From Dermatobacter hominis (GTDB taxonomy: Bacteria; Actinomycetota; Acidimicrobiia; Acidimicrobiales; Microtrichaceae): DNA of 64,000 nt. Under the pieces are notes generated by a model. It was not told the origin of the DNA, searched no databases, and saw nothing but the letters and a program-made list of their open reading frames with translations. The stretch covers positions 1,612,001 to 1,676,000 of the forward strand of contig NZ_CP085840.1 of the NCBI RefSeq assembly GCF_020715685.1, given 5' to 3'. The position numbers and the translations under genes are program-made. Shown piece by piece: positions 16,613-24,505 of the stretch (its first letter is position 1; each line of letters begins with the position of its first letter).

Positions 16613-17791
16613 GTGGAATCGCTGGACGTGCTCGTGGTCGGCGCCGGGATGGGCGGCCTCAGCACGGCGATCGCGCTGCGACGGGACGGGCACCGCGTCC
16701 GGATCATCGACCGCGTGCCGGTCATGCGGCCGGTCGGCGCCGGGATCTCGCTGTGGTCCAACGGCGTGAAGGTGCTCAACCTCCTGGGGCTCGGCGAGCG
16801 GATCGCCGCCATCGGCGGGGTCATGGACCACGTCACCTACCGGGACCCCGACGGCGAGGCCTACTGCGACTTCAGCCTCGAGCCGCTCATCTCCCGCGTC
16901 GGCCAACGGCCCTACCCGGTGCGGCGCTCGGACCTCCAGGACCTGCTGTTCGAGGCCGCCGGGCCCGAGCACATCACGCTCGGCGTCGAGTGCGTCGGCC
17001 TCGACCAGGATGACGACGCCGTGACGGCGACCGTCGAGCTCGACGACGGCACCACGACCGAGGTCACCGCCGAGCTGGTGGTGGTCGCCGACGGCGCCCG
17101 CTCCAGCCTGCGGGAGCACGTGCTCGGCCACGACGTCGAGCGCTACTACGTCGGCTACCACAACTGGAACGGCATCGTGCCGAAGGGCATGGGCCGCGAC
17201 GACGCGTGGACCGTCTACCTCGGTGAGGGCAAGCGCGTCTCGTCGATGCCGGTGCGCGACGGCCACTACTTCTTCTTCGACGTGCCGCTGCCCGACCCCG
17301 GCTCGGTGCCGGGCTGGGACGGCGAGCCCGACGCCCGGGAGTTCCTCTCCTCGCAGTTCGGCCACTGGGACGCCCCGGTGCTCGACGTCATCGCGGCGCT
17401 CGACCCCGACGCGACCAACCACGTGGTGATCCGCTCCAACGACCCGGTGACCGACTTCGCCCGGGGCCGCGTGGCGCTGCTCGGCGACGCGGTGCACGCC
17501 ACCCCACCCGACCTGGGCCAGGGCGGGTGCCAGGCCATGGAGGACGCGCTGGTGCTGGCCGGCTACCTCCGGTCGACCAACGTCTCGGTGGCCGACGCCC
17601 TCCGCCGCTACTCCGACGAGCGGGTCCCGCGGACCGCCGAGGTCATGGAGCGGGCGACGAAGCGCGCCCGCATGACCCACGGCGAGGACCCCGACGTGAC
17701 CGAGGCGTGGTACCGGGAGATCCGCGGCGCCGACGGATCGGACATCATCAACGGGATCTGCCGCACGATCGAGACCGGACCCTGCCGATGA
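16613..17791 (+). CDS. hpxO: FAD-dependent urate hydroxylase HpxO
   Basis: A 392-residue flavoprotein monooxygenase that converts urate to 5-hydroxyisourate using NAD(P)H and O2, replacing cofactor-free uricase. The dinucleotide-binding GxGxxG is at residues 10-15, and the second FAD motif (LLGDAVHATPPDLGQGG) lies near residue 285. It follows Klebsiella HpxO closely in several diagnostic places: GYHNWNGIV, GKRVSSMPV, YFFFDVPLP and the C-terminal INGICRTIETGP. GTG 16613 is preceded by GGAGG sequences; length matches the family (about 385). It leads a tightly packed operon through PucG. Confidence 0.93.
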   Translation: MESLDVLVVGAGMGGLSTAIALRRDGHRVRIIDRVPVMRPVGAGISLWSNGVKVLNLLGLGERIAAIGGVMDHVTYRDPDGEAYCDFSLEPLISRVGQRPYPVRRSDLQDLLFEAAGPEHITLGVECVGLDQDDDAVTATVELDDGTTTEVTAELVVVADGARSSLREHVLGHDVERYYVGYHNWNGIVPKGMGRDDAWTVYLGEGKRVSSMPVRDGHYFFFDVPLPDPGSVPGWDGEPDAREFLSSQFGHWDAPVLDVIAALDPDATNHVVIRSNDPVTDFARGRVALLGDAVHATPPDLGQGGCQAMEDALVLAGYLRSTNVSVADALRRYSDERVPRTAEVMERATKRARMTHGEDPDVTEAWYREIRGADGSDIINGICRTIETGPCR

Positions 17792-17816
17792 GGACGCGGT
17801 CGATGAGGGCGCCACG

Positions 17817-18188
17817 GTGACGGACGGGCCGGCGCGGCTGACCACGCACGTGCTGGACGTGTCGCGCGGGCGACCCGCGGCCGGCGTGGCGATCGTCGTG
17901 GTGCGCGTCGCCGAGGACGGGATCCCGACGGTGGTGGCCGAGGTGCGCACGAACGACGACGGCCGCACCGACGCGCCGCTGGTCGAGGGCGACGACTTCG
18001 GGCCGGGCCGCTACGAGCTCACGTTCGCCGTCGGCGACCACTTCGCCGCCACCGGTGCGGTCGAACCCGGCACCACCCCGTACCTGGACCTCGTGCCCGT
18101 GCACGTCGGCATCGGCCCGGACACGGGCGCGGTCCACGTCGCGCTGCTCGTGACCCCCTGGTCGTACTCGACCTACCGGGGCTCATGA
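17817..18188 (+). CDS. uraH: 5-hydroxyisourate hydrolase (transthyretin-like)
   Basis: A 123-residue enzyme of the transthyretin-related family that opens 5-hydroxyisourate to OHCU. All three signatures are present: the N-terminal LTTHVLDVSRGRPA, the central Arg of EVRTNDDGRTD, and the C-terminal tetrapeptide YRGS. The product is unstable without it, so the gene normally travels with a urate oxidase, here HpxO. The GTG start at 17817 lies 25 bases after the hpxO stop and the stop overlaps the OHCU decarboxylase start by four bases. Confidence 0.94.
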   Translation: MTDGPARLTTHVLDVSRGRPAAGVAIVVVRVAEDGIPTVVAEVRTNDDGRTDAPLVEGDDFGPGRYELTFAVGDHFAATGAVEPGTTPYLDLVPVHVGIGPDTGAVHVALLVTPWSYSTYRGS

Positions 18189-18688
18189 GCACCTGGAGCG
18201 TGGCCGAGGTGTCCTCCCTCGACCGTGGGGCGTTCCTGCAGGCCTTCGGCGAGGTCTACGAGGACTCGCCGCAGCTCGCCGACGCCGCCTTCGGGTCCGC
18301 CCCGTTCGCCGACCTCGACGCGCTCGTCGACGGCTTCCACGCCGCCGCGCACGCGCTCGACGACGAGGCCCGGCTCGCGCTGCTCCGCGCCCACCCGCAG
18401 CTCGGCGCGCGCCGGCCGATGGCCGACGCCTCGATCGACGAGCAGCGCTCGGTCGGCCTCGACCGGATGGACGACGACGTGGCCCGGAGGCTCGCCGCCG
18501 GCAACGCCGACTACGTCGAGCGGCACGGGTTCCCGTTCATCATCGCCGTCCGGGGCCGGACGCAGGCCGAGGTCCTCGACGAGCTCGAGCGCCGCCTGCC
18601 GCGATCGACCGAGGAGGAGGCCGACGAGGCGTTCGCCCAGGTCCAGGAGATCGCGGCGCTGCGCATCCGCCGGCTGGTGTCGCCGTGA
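18185..18688 (+). CDS. uraD: 2-oxo-4-hydroxy-4-carboxy-5-ureidoimidazoline decarboxylase
   Basis: A 167-residue all-helical enzyme that decarboxylates OHCU to S-allantoin, giving the reaction its stereospecificity. The family motif LLRAHPQLGARR with the active-site His and the downstream PFIIAVRGRTQAEVLDEL segment are clear. ATG 18185 overlaps uraH by four bases and its stop overlaps the allantoate amidohydrolase start by four bases, so the three proteins are co-translated in pathway order. Confidence 0.94.
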   Translation: MSTWSVAEVSSLDRGAFLQAFGEVYEDSPQLADAAFGSAPFADLDALVDGFHAAAHALDDEARLALLRAHPQLGARRPMADASIDEQRSVGLDRMDDDVARRLAAGNADYVERHGFPFIIAVRGRTQAEVLDELERRLPRSTEEEADEAFAQVQEIAALRIRRLVSP

Positions 18689-19977
18689 TCGCGTCGACCT
18701 CCCACATCTCCATCGACGGCGACCGGCTGCTCGACCGGATCGACCAGCTGTCGCGGATCGGCGCCGACCCGAGGGGCGGCGTCACGCGCGAGGCGTGGGG
18801 CGACGCCGACGTCGAGGCACGGGACCTGGTCGCCCGCTGGATGGCCGCGGCCGACCTGCGGCCGACCGTCGACCCGGCGGCGAACCTCGTCGGGCGGAGC
18901 CCCGGCCACGGCGACCGCTGGCTCGCCACGGGCAGCCACCTCGACACCGTCGTGCAGGCCGGGCCGCTCGACGGCACCTACGGGGTGCTGGCCGCGCTCG
19001 AGGTGGCGTCGAGCCTCCACGACGCAGGGCACCACATGCAGCACGGCCTGCTGGTGGCCGCGTTCGCCAACGAGGAGGGCGCGAGGGGCACCAGCGGCAT
19101 GACCGGCAGCTACGCGTGCGTCGGCCACACCGAGGAGGCCCCGCCCGACGAGGTCGACGACGCCGGCGTGACCGTCGGCGAGCGCATCCTCGCGGCCGGC
19201 GGCGACCCCGACCGCCTGCGCGAGGCGCGCTGGGACCCGGATGCGATCGACGCGTTCGTCGAGCTGCACATCGAGCAGGGACCGGTGCTGCACGCCAACG
19301 GCACGTCGATCGGCGTGGTCAGCGCCATCACCGGCCGCCAGGCGCTCGACCTGAGCATCACCGGCGTGGCGAACCACGCCGGCACGACCCCGATGGACCT
19401 GCGCCACGACGCCCTGGCCGCCGCGGCCGACGTCGTCCTGGCCGTGGAGTCGCTGCCCGGACCGGGCTCGGTGCGCGTGGCCACCTGCGGCCACCTGCTC
19501 GTCGGTCCCAACGTCCGCAACGTCGTGCCGGGTCGCGTGGAGATGGGCATCGAGCTGCGCGACGAGGACCCCGAGACGCTCGCGGCGGGCACCCGCCGCC
19601 TGATCGAGCGGATCGACGCCGTTGCGGCGCGACGGGGGGTCGCCATGGACCGGCGGCTCGGCCAGATGGTCCCGCCCGTCACCAGCGATCCCCGCATCGT
19701 CGACGCGGCCCGGGCCGTCTGCGAGCGCACCGGCACGAGCTGGGAGCTCCTGCCGAGCGGCGCCGGGCACGACGCCCAGGTCATCGGCCGGATGCTGGCG
19801 GTCGGCATGATCTTCGTCCCGAGCATCGGCGGCATCAGCCACTCGCCCCGGGAGCGCACCGACGCCCACCACCTCGTGGCCGGGGCCGAGGTCCTCCTGC
19901 GCACGCTGCTGGAGCTCGACGAGGTGCTCTCCGCAACCGTCCCGCCCTCGTCCGTCGGCGATCCGGGGTTCCGGTGA
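18685..19977 (+). CDS. allC: Allantoate amidohydrolase (M20 family)
   Basis: A 430-residue binuclear metallohydrolase of the M20/hydantoinase-carbamoylase family. Metal ligands are visible in GSHLDTV (His, Asp), DGTYGVLAALE, and FANEEGAR (Glu); FVELHIEQGPVL and the late HDAQ segment complete the site. It releases ammonia and CO2 from allantoate, giving S-ureidoglycine. Family members also include N-carbamoyl-L-amino-acid hydrolases, but the neighbours argue for allantoate. It overlaps both neighbouring genes by four bases. Confidence 0.9.
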   Translation: MIASTSHISIDGDRLLDRIDQLSRIGADPRGGVTREAWGDADVEARDLVARWMAAADLRPTVDPAANLVGRSPGHGDRWLATGSHLDTVVQAGPLDGTYGVLAALEVASSLHDAGHHMQHGLLVAAFANEEGARGTSGMTGSYACVGHTEEAPPDEVDDAGVTVGERILAAGGDPDRLREARWDPDAIDAFVELHIEQGPVLHANGTSIGVVSAITGRQALDLSITGVANHAGTTPMDLRHDALAAAADVVLAVESLPGPGSVRVATCGHLLVGPNVRNVVPGRVEMGIELRDEDPETLAAGTRRLIERIDAVAARRGVAMDRRLGQMVPPVTSDPRIVDAARAVCERTGTSWELLPSGAGHDAQVIGRMLAVGMIFVPSIGGISHSPRERTDAHHLVAGAEVLLRTLLELDEVLSATVPPSSVGDPGFR

Positions 19978-20936
19978 CCGAACCCGCCTCCCCCGCTGCC
20001 GCCCGCTGGGGCAGGGATCCCGGGGTCGACGGCCCCGGCGACCGGGACCTGGTCGGCTACGGCCCGACGCCGCCCGAGGTGCGCTGGCCCGGCGGCGCCC
20101 GGGTGGCGGTGTCCTTCGTCCTCAACGTCGAGGAGGGCGCCGAGTGCTCGGTGCAGTACGGCGACCCCGCGTCCGAGACGTTCCTGTCGGAGATCATCGG
20201 CGCCGCCCCGTTCCCCGACCGGCACATGAGCATGGAGACGCTCTACGAGTACGGCAGCCGTGCCGGCATCTGGCGGATCCTCGACCTCTTCCGGGACCGC
20301 GGCCTGCCGCTCACGGTCTTCGGCGTCGCCCGGGCCCTGCAGGCCAACCCCGCGGCGGTCGAGCGCATCCTGGCCGACGGCCACGAGGTCGCGTCGCACG
20401 GGCTGCGCTGGATCAGCTACCAGGACGTCGACGTCGAGACCGAGCGGGCGCACCTCGCCGAGGCCGTGCAGATCATCACCGAGCTCACGGGTGCGCCGCC
20501 GCTCGGCTGGTACACGGGCCGCGACTCGCCCAACACCCGACGCCTGGTCGTCGAGCACGGCGGGTTCCTCTACGACTCCGACTCCTACTCGGACGACCTG
20601 CCGTACTGGACGAAAGTCGACGGCCACGACCACCTGGTCGTGCCGTACGCGCTCGACACGAACGACATGCGCTTCGTGGCCCCGCAGGGCTTCCACACCG
20701 GCGAGCAGTTCCTCGCCTACTGCCGCGACGCGTTCGACGAGCTGCACGCCGAGGGCGCGACGAGCCCGCGGATGCTGTCGATCGGCCTCCACTGCCGCGT
20801 GATCGGCCGGCCGGCCCGGTTCGGCGCCCTGCGCCGGCTGGTCGACCACATCACCGCGCACGACGACGTCTGGGTGTGCCGGCGGGTCGACATCGCCCGC
20901 CACTGGGCCGCGCACCACCCGCCGGGGCCACGGTGA
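19974..20936 (+). CDS. puuE: Allantoinase PuuE (polysaccharide-deacetylase fold)
   Basis: A 320-residue enzyme that hydrolyses S-allantoin to allantoate. It belongs to the metal-light PuuE family, unrelated to the classical zinc allantoinase. Typical stretches are VSFVLNVEEGAECSV near residue 45, EVASHGLRWISYQ, and YDSDSYSDDLPYW. GTG 19974 overlaps the allC stop; the stop overlaps pucG. With allC and pucG this completes ring opening and nitrogen release from urate. Confidence 0.93.
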   Translation: MTEPASPAAARWGRDPGVDGPGDRDLVGYGPTPPEVRWPGGARVAVSFVLNVEEGAECSVQYGDPASETFLSEIIGAAPFPDRHMSMETLYEYGSRAGIWRILDLFRDRGLPLTVFGVARALQANPAAVERILADGHEVASHGLRWISYQDVDVETERAHLAEAVQIITELTGAPPLGWYTGRDSPNTRRLVVEHGGFLYDSDSYSDDLPYWTKVDGHDHLVVPYALDTNDMRFVAPQGFHTGEQFLAYCRDAFDELHAEGATSPRMLSIGLHCRVIGRPARFGALRRLVDHITAHDDVWVCRRVDIARHWAAHHPPGPR

Positions 20937-22171
20937 GCGACGGCGTCGACCTCACCCCGTTCGAGCCGCCGGAGCGACTCCTTATGGGTCCCGGCCCGAT
21001 CGACGCCGACCCGCGCGTGCTCGCCGCCATGTCGCGCCCGCTGATCGGCCAGTTCGACCCGGCCATGACGGGGCTCATGGAGCGGACGATGGCGCTGTAC
21101 CGGGGCGTGTTCCGCACCGCGAACGAGGCCACGCTGGTCGTCGACGGCACCTCCCGCGCCGGGATCGAGGCGTGCCTCGTCTCGTTGCTCCGACCCGGCG
21201 ATCCCGTCCTGGTGCTGGTCATGGGCCGCTTCGGCCACCTGCTCAAAGAGATCGCCGAGCGGTGCGGGGCGACCGTGCGCACCGTCGAGGTGCCGTGGGG
21301 CGGCGTCGTGCCGGCGGAGGCGGTGGAGGAGGCGATCCTCCGGAAGCGGCCCGTGCTCGTCGCCACCGTGCAGGGCGACACCTCGACCACCATGAACCAG
21401 CCGCTCGCGGACCTCGGCGAGGTGTGCCGGCGCCACGACGTGCTGCTCTACGCGGACGTCACCGCCTCGATCGGCGGCAACCCGCTCGAGCTGGACGCCT
21501 GGGGCGTCGACGTCGCATCGGCCGGCCTGCAGAAGTGCCTGGCCGGACCGCCCGGCAGCGCGCCCGTGTCGCTGTCGGGCCGCGCCGTCGAGCGGGTGCG
21601 GTCCCGCCACAGCGTCGAGGCCGGCATCCAGGGCGCCGGGCTCGACGACGAGCTGCCGCCCGAGGAGCGGATCCGGTCCAACTACTTCGACCTCGGCATG
21701 GTGCTCGACTACTGGGGCCCGCTCCGCCTCAACCACCACACCGAGGCCACCTCCATGCTCTACGCGGCGTTCGAGTGCGCCCGGATCCTGCTCGAGGAGG
21801 GCGTCGACGCCGCCGTCGAGCGCCACCGGCTCCACGGCGCAGCCATGGCGGCGGGGCTGCGCGGCCTCGGGCTCTCGACCTACGGCGACGACGCCCACCG
21901 GATGCACAACGTGGTGGGCGTCCACATCCCCGACGGGGTCGACGCCGACGCGGTCCGGGCCGACCTGCTCGCCGGCCACGGCATCGAGATCGGCACGTCG
22001 TTCGGACCCCTGCACGGTCGGATCTGGCGGATCGGCACGATGGGCTACAACGCGCGCGAGGACGCCGTCCTGCGGACGCTCGACTCGCTCGAGGCGGTGC
22101 TGTCCTCCCACGGCGTCGCCGTGCCGACGGGCGGCGGGACCGACGCGGCGGTCGAGACCTACGGCCGATGA
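20933..22171 (+). CDS. pucG: (S)-ureidoglycine--glyoxylate aminotransferase PucG
   Basis: A 412-residue PLP enzyme of the class V (AGXT-like) aminotransferases that moves the amino group of S-ureidoglycine to glyoxylate, giving oxalurate and glycine. The N-terminal LLMGPGPIDADPRVL is the family opening, the PLP Asp is in DVTASIGG, and the Schiff-base Lys is in SAGLQKCLAGPPG. It ends the operon. Its product oxalurate needs a further enzyme; no oxamate carbamoyltransferase is visible, making the divergent amidase genes candidates. Confidence 0.92.
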   Translation: MSDGVDLTPFEPPERLLMGPGPIDADPRVLAAMSRPLIGQFDPAMTGLMERTMALYRGVFRTANEATLVVDGTSRAGIEACLVSLLRPGDPVLVLVMGRFGHLLKEIAERCGATVRTVEVPWGGVVPAEAVEEAILRKRPVLVATVQGDTSTTMNQPLADLGEVCRRHDVLLYADVTASIGGNPLELDAWGVDVASAGLQKCLAGPPGSAPVSLSGRAVERVRSRHSVEAGIQGAGLDDELPPEERIRSNYFDLGMVLDYWGPLRLNHHTEATSMLYAAFECARILLEEGVDAAVERHRLHGAAMAAGLRGLGLSTYGDDAHRMHNVVGVHIPDGVDADAVRADLLAGHGIEIGTSFGPLHGRIWRIGTMGYNAREDAVLRTLDSLEAVLSSHGVAVPTGGGTDAAVETYGR

Positions 22172-22196
22172 GCCGCGCCGGCGAGGGTGACGCCGA

Positions 22197-22202
22197 TACC
22201 CT
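22197..22202 (+). promoter_or_regulatory. Probable -10 box, leaderless start of the serine hydrolase
   Basis: TACCCT seven bases before ATG 22210, with no ribosome site between. It supports ATG 22210 rather than the in-frame ATG at 22168. Confidence 0.48.
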
Positions 22203-22209
22203 CCACCGG

Positions 22210-23409
22210 ATGATCTGGGCTCGACGGACAGCAGGCGCGCTCCTCGCCCTCGGCATGGTGGCCGGGGCGGTGGCGTGCACGGACGACAGCGACGCCGAGG
22301 GGAACGCCGAGGAGCCGACCACCACGGCGGCCGACACCGGCGAGGCCGCGCTGCCGACGTCGGACCTCGACGAGGCTATGGCCCTCCTGGTGCAGCGCAC
22401 CGACGGGCCCATCGGCGCGATCAGCGTGATCGACGTCGACGGCGACACGACGGTCCACGCCGCAGGGCAGGCGACGGCCGGCGAGGAGGGCGCCCCCTCC
22501 GCCGACGACCACGTCCGGGCCGCCAGCCTCAACAAGGCGATGACCGGCGCCGTCGCCCTGTCGCTCGTGGACGAGGGCGTGCTCTCGCTCGACGACACCG
22601 TCGGCGAGCTGCTGCCCGACGCGCCCGAGACCTACCGCGCCGTGACGCTCCGCCAGCTGCTGACGCACACGAGCGGCCTGCCCGACTACCCCGCCCAGGA
22701 CGCGGTCGCCGCCGCGATCAACGCCTCGCCCGAGGCCGCACCGGAGCCCGAGGAGATCATCGCCCTCACCGCCGACGCCGCCGTGCAGTTCGAGCCGGGC
22801 GAGCGTTACCTCTACACGAACACCAACCCGATCGTGACCGCGCTGATGATCGAGCGGGCGACGGGAGAGTCCTACGCCGACAACCTGCAGGAGCGCGTGC
22901 TCGACCCGCTCGAGATGGACGACACGTACCTGCCCGCGGCCGACGACCCCGACGTGGAGGCGCCGCGGATGTCGGGCTACCAGCCCCTCCCCGACGGCTC
23001 GGTCGAGGACGTCACCGACGGCGTGGCCTGGGGCGGTTGGGCGTGGTCGTCGGGTGGCGTGATCACCACGCCCGCCGACCTGTCGAAGTTCATCCGCGGC
23101 TACGTCGGCGGGAAGCTCTTCGGGCCCGAGGTCGTGGCCGAGCAGCGCCGCTTCACCTTCCCCGGCAGCTCCGAACCGACCGGCCCGGGCGAGAACGGGG
23201 CCGGACCGGCGCAGTTCCGCTACGACACACGCTGCGGCACGGTGTACGGCCACACCGGGTCGATCCTCGGCTACACGCAGTTCATGGCCGCCTCGGCGGA
23301 CGGCTCGCGCTCGGTGACGTTCACGATCTCGAACCAGGTGAGCGACGAGCTGCTGCCGACGCTCCGAGCGGTCGAGGAGCTCGCCGTCTGCGAGGCGCTC
23401 GAGGGCTGA
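22210..23409 (+). CDS. Serine hydrolase (beta-lactamase class C fold) lipoprotein
   Basis: A 399-residue exported lipoprotein. Residues 5-22 form a signal segment with lipobox Cys23, followed by an acidic linker. The mature part is a beta-lactamase/DD-peptidase fold (PF00144): SxxK in ASLNKAM, YxN in LYTNTN, and HTG in GHTGSILGY near the C-terminus. It may be a D-alanyl-D-alanine carboxypeptidase, esterase or amidase; a resistance role is not implied. An ATG at 22168 overlapping pucG is possible but adds an uncharacteristic N-terminus and lacks a ribosome site. Confidence 0.87.
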   Translation: MIWARRTAGALLALGMVAGAVACTDDSDAEGNAEEPTTTAADTGEAALPTSDLDEAMALLVQRTDGPIGAISVIDVDGDTTVHAAGQATAGEEGAPSADDHVRAASLNKAMTGAVALSLVDEGVLSLDDTVGELLPDAPETYRAVTLRQLLTHTSGLPDYPAQDAVAAAINASPEAAPEPEEIIALTADAAVQFEPGERYLYTNTNPIVTALMIERATGESYADNLQERVLDPLEMDDTYLPAADDPDVEAPRMSGYQPLPDGSVEDVTDGVAWGGWAWSSGGVITTPADLSKFIRGYVGGKLFGPEVVAEQRRFTFPGSSEPTGPGENGAGPAQFRYDTRCGTVYGHTGSILGYTQFMAASADGSRSVTFTISNQVSDELLPTLRAVEELAVCEALEG

Positions 23410-23413
23410 GCGA

Positions 23414-23803
23414 TCAGCGGCGCTGGCGCCAGGCGCTCCAGACCGCGCCGGCCACCCCGGCGCCGATGCCGAACGCCGCGCTCCGAAGGCCGATCGCGAT
23501 CTGGCGCTCGGTCATGCGGTGGTGGTTGGCCACGCCGCCCAGCAGGTCGGACGCGTCCGCGCCCGCCGACGCGAGGTACCACCCCGTGGCGCCGGTCCCG
23601 CGCCAGCCGCGCCAGGCGAGCATCCCGCCGACGAGCGCGTCGCGGTAGCCCATCGAGCGCAGCAGCAGGCTCGCGGTCGTGTCGGGCTCCGCGTCGTCGC
23701 CCCACCAGCGGTTCGCGGTGTGCGGCGCCACCAGGAACGACACCCCGGATGCGGCCCGGAACCCTCCCATCGCCACCGCGACCCAGTCCCTGCGCTCGTC
23801 CAT
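23414..23803 (-). CDS. Small membrane protein of unknown function
   Basis: A 129-residue protein with about three or four hydrophobic helices, including an N-terminal GGFRAASGVSFLVAP segment and a C-terminal Gly/Ala-rich helix. It resembles DUF4267-type actinobacterial membrane proteins only loosely, so no function is assigned. ATG 23803 was chosen as the first start with acceptable composition. Its stop nearly touches that of the convergent serine hydrolase; GCTGA-4-TCAGC forms a short hairpin over both stops. Confidence 0.68.
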   Translation of the reverse strand: MDERRDWVAVAMGGFRAASGVSFLVAPHTANRWWGDDAEPDTTASLLLRSMGYRDALVGGMLAWRGWRGTGATGWYLASAGADASDLLGGVANHHRMTERQIAIGLRSAAFGIGAGVAGAVWSAWRQRR

Positions 23804-23897
23804 CGGTCCCCGATCGTGCGTGCGGCGCCGTCGGCGCGGCCGGTCCGGCCACGCTAGGCCGCGGCGCGTCGCGGGCGACGGCGCAGATCGGCCTCGT

Positions 23898-23903
23898 TAC
23901 ACT
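23898..23903 (+). promoter_or_regulatory. Probable -10 box of the AhpD-like gene
   Basis: TACACT about 30 bases before ATG 23933; a GAAGAGGGGG ribosome site follows. Confidence 0.4.
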
Positions 23904-23932
23904 CGACCTGGCTGCCGAAGAGGGGGACAGCG

Positions 23933-24481
23933 ATGCCGCACATCGATCTACCTGACGCGCCCGGGATCCTGGCCGGGATGATGTTCAGGCCGGAGACCGC
24001 ACGACCGTTGAACGAGCTGGCGGAGGTGCTGCTGCGGGGCGACAGCACGCTGAGCCGGGGCGACCGGGAGACGATCGCCGCGTACGTCTCGCTGCTGAAC
24101 GACTGCGAGTTCTGCCACAACTCGCACGCCACGTTCGCCGCCCTGCAGGTGGACGGCGGGTGGGAGCTGGTCGACGAGGTGATGGCCGACCCGGCCTCGG
24201 CACCGATCACGCCCAAGCTCCGGGCCCTGCTCGCCGTCGCGGCGCAGGTGCAGCAGAGCGGCAGGAACGTGACGGCGGCGGCGATCGACGACGCCAAGGC
24301 GCAGGGCGCCACCGACGTGGAGATCCACGACACCGTCCTCATCGCCGCGGCGTTCTGCATGTTCAACCGCTACGTCGACGGCCTCGACACGATCGCACCG
24401 CCGACCCGCGAGGACTACGAGCCCATGGGCCGGATGATCGTCGAGGACGGCTACGCAGCCTCGACCCCGCCCGCGGGCTGA
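23933..24481 (+). CDS. Carboxymuconolactone decarboxylase/AhpD-like protein
   Basis: A 182-residue all-helical protein of the CMD/AhpD superfamily. The redox site CEFCHNSH, near residue 62, has the CxxC plus His arrangement of AhpD-type peroxidase-related proteins, so a thiol peroxidase or reductase role is likely; the lactone decarboxylases lack this pair. It begins with a strong GAAGAGGGGG ribosome site. It converges on the RnfD/UnbU-like gene. Confidence 0.85.
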   Translation: MPHIDLPDAPGILAGMMFRPETARPLNELAEVLLRGDSTLSRGDRETIAAYVSLLNDCEFCHNSHATFAALQVDGGWELVDEVMADPASAPITPKLRALLAVAAQVQQSGRNVTAAAIDDAKAQGATDVEIHDTVLIAAAFCMFNRYVDGLDTIAPPTREDYEPMGRMIVEDGYAASTPPAG

Positions 24482-24505
24482 CCCGGAGGGCGACCTCAGC
24501 CCGCG
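24472..24505. terminator. Hairpin over two convergent stops
   Basis: A perfect 10 bp stem (CGCGGGCTGA with TCAGCCCGCG) and a 14-base loop span the stop codons of the AhpD-like and RnfD/UnbU-like genes. It may terminate both transcripts; there is no T run. Confidence 0.55.

Noticed and set aside
22210-23409. Beta-lactamase resistance gene
   Set aside because: Class C fold motifs exist, but such lipoproteins are usually DD-peptidases or esterases; no resistance role can be read.
23933-24481. 4-carboxymuconolactone decarboxylase in aromatic degradation
   Set aside because: The CxxC-His redox site favours the AhpD-like peroxidase branch.
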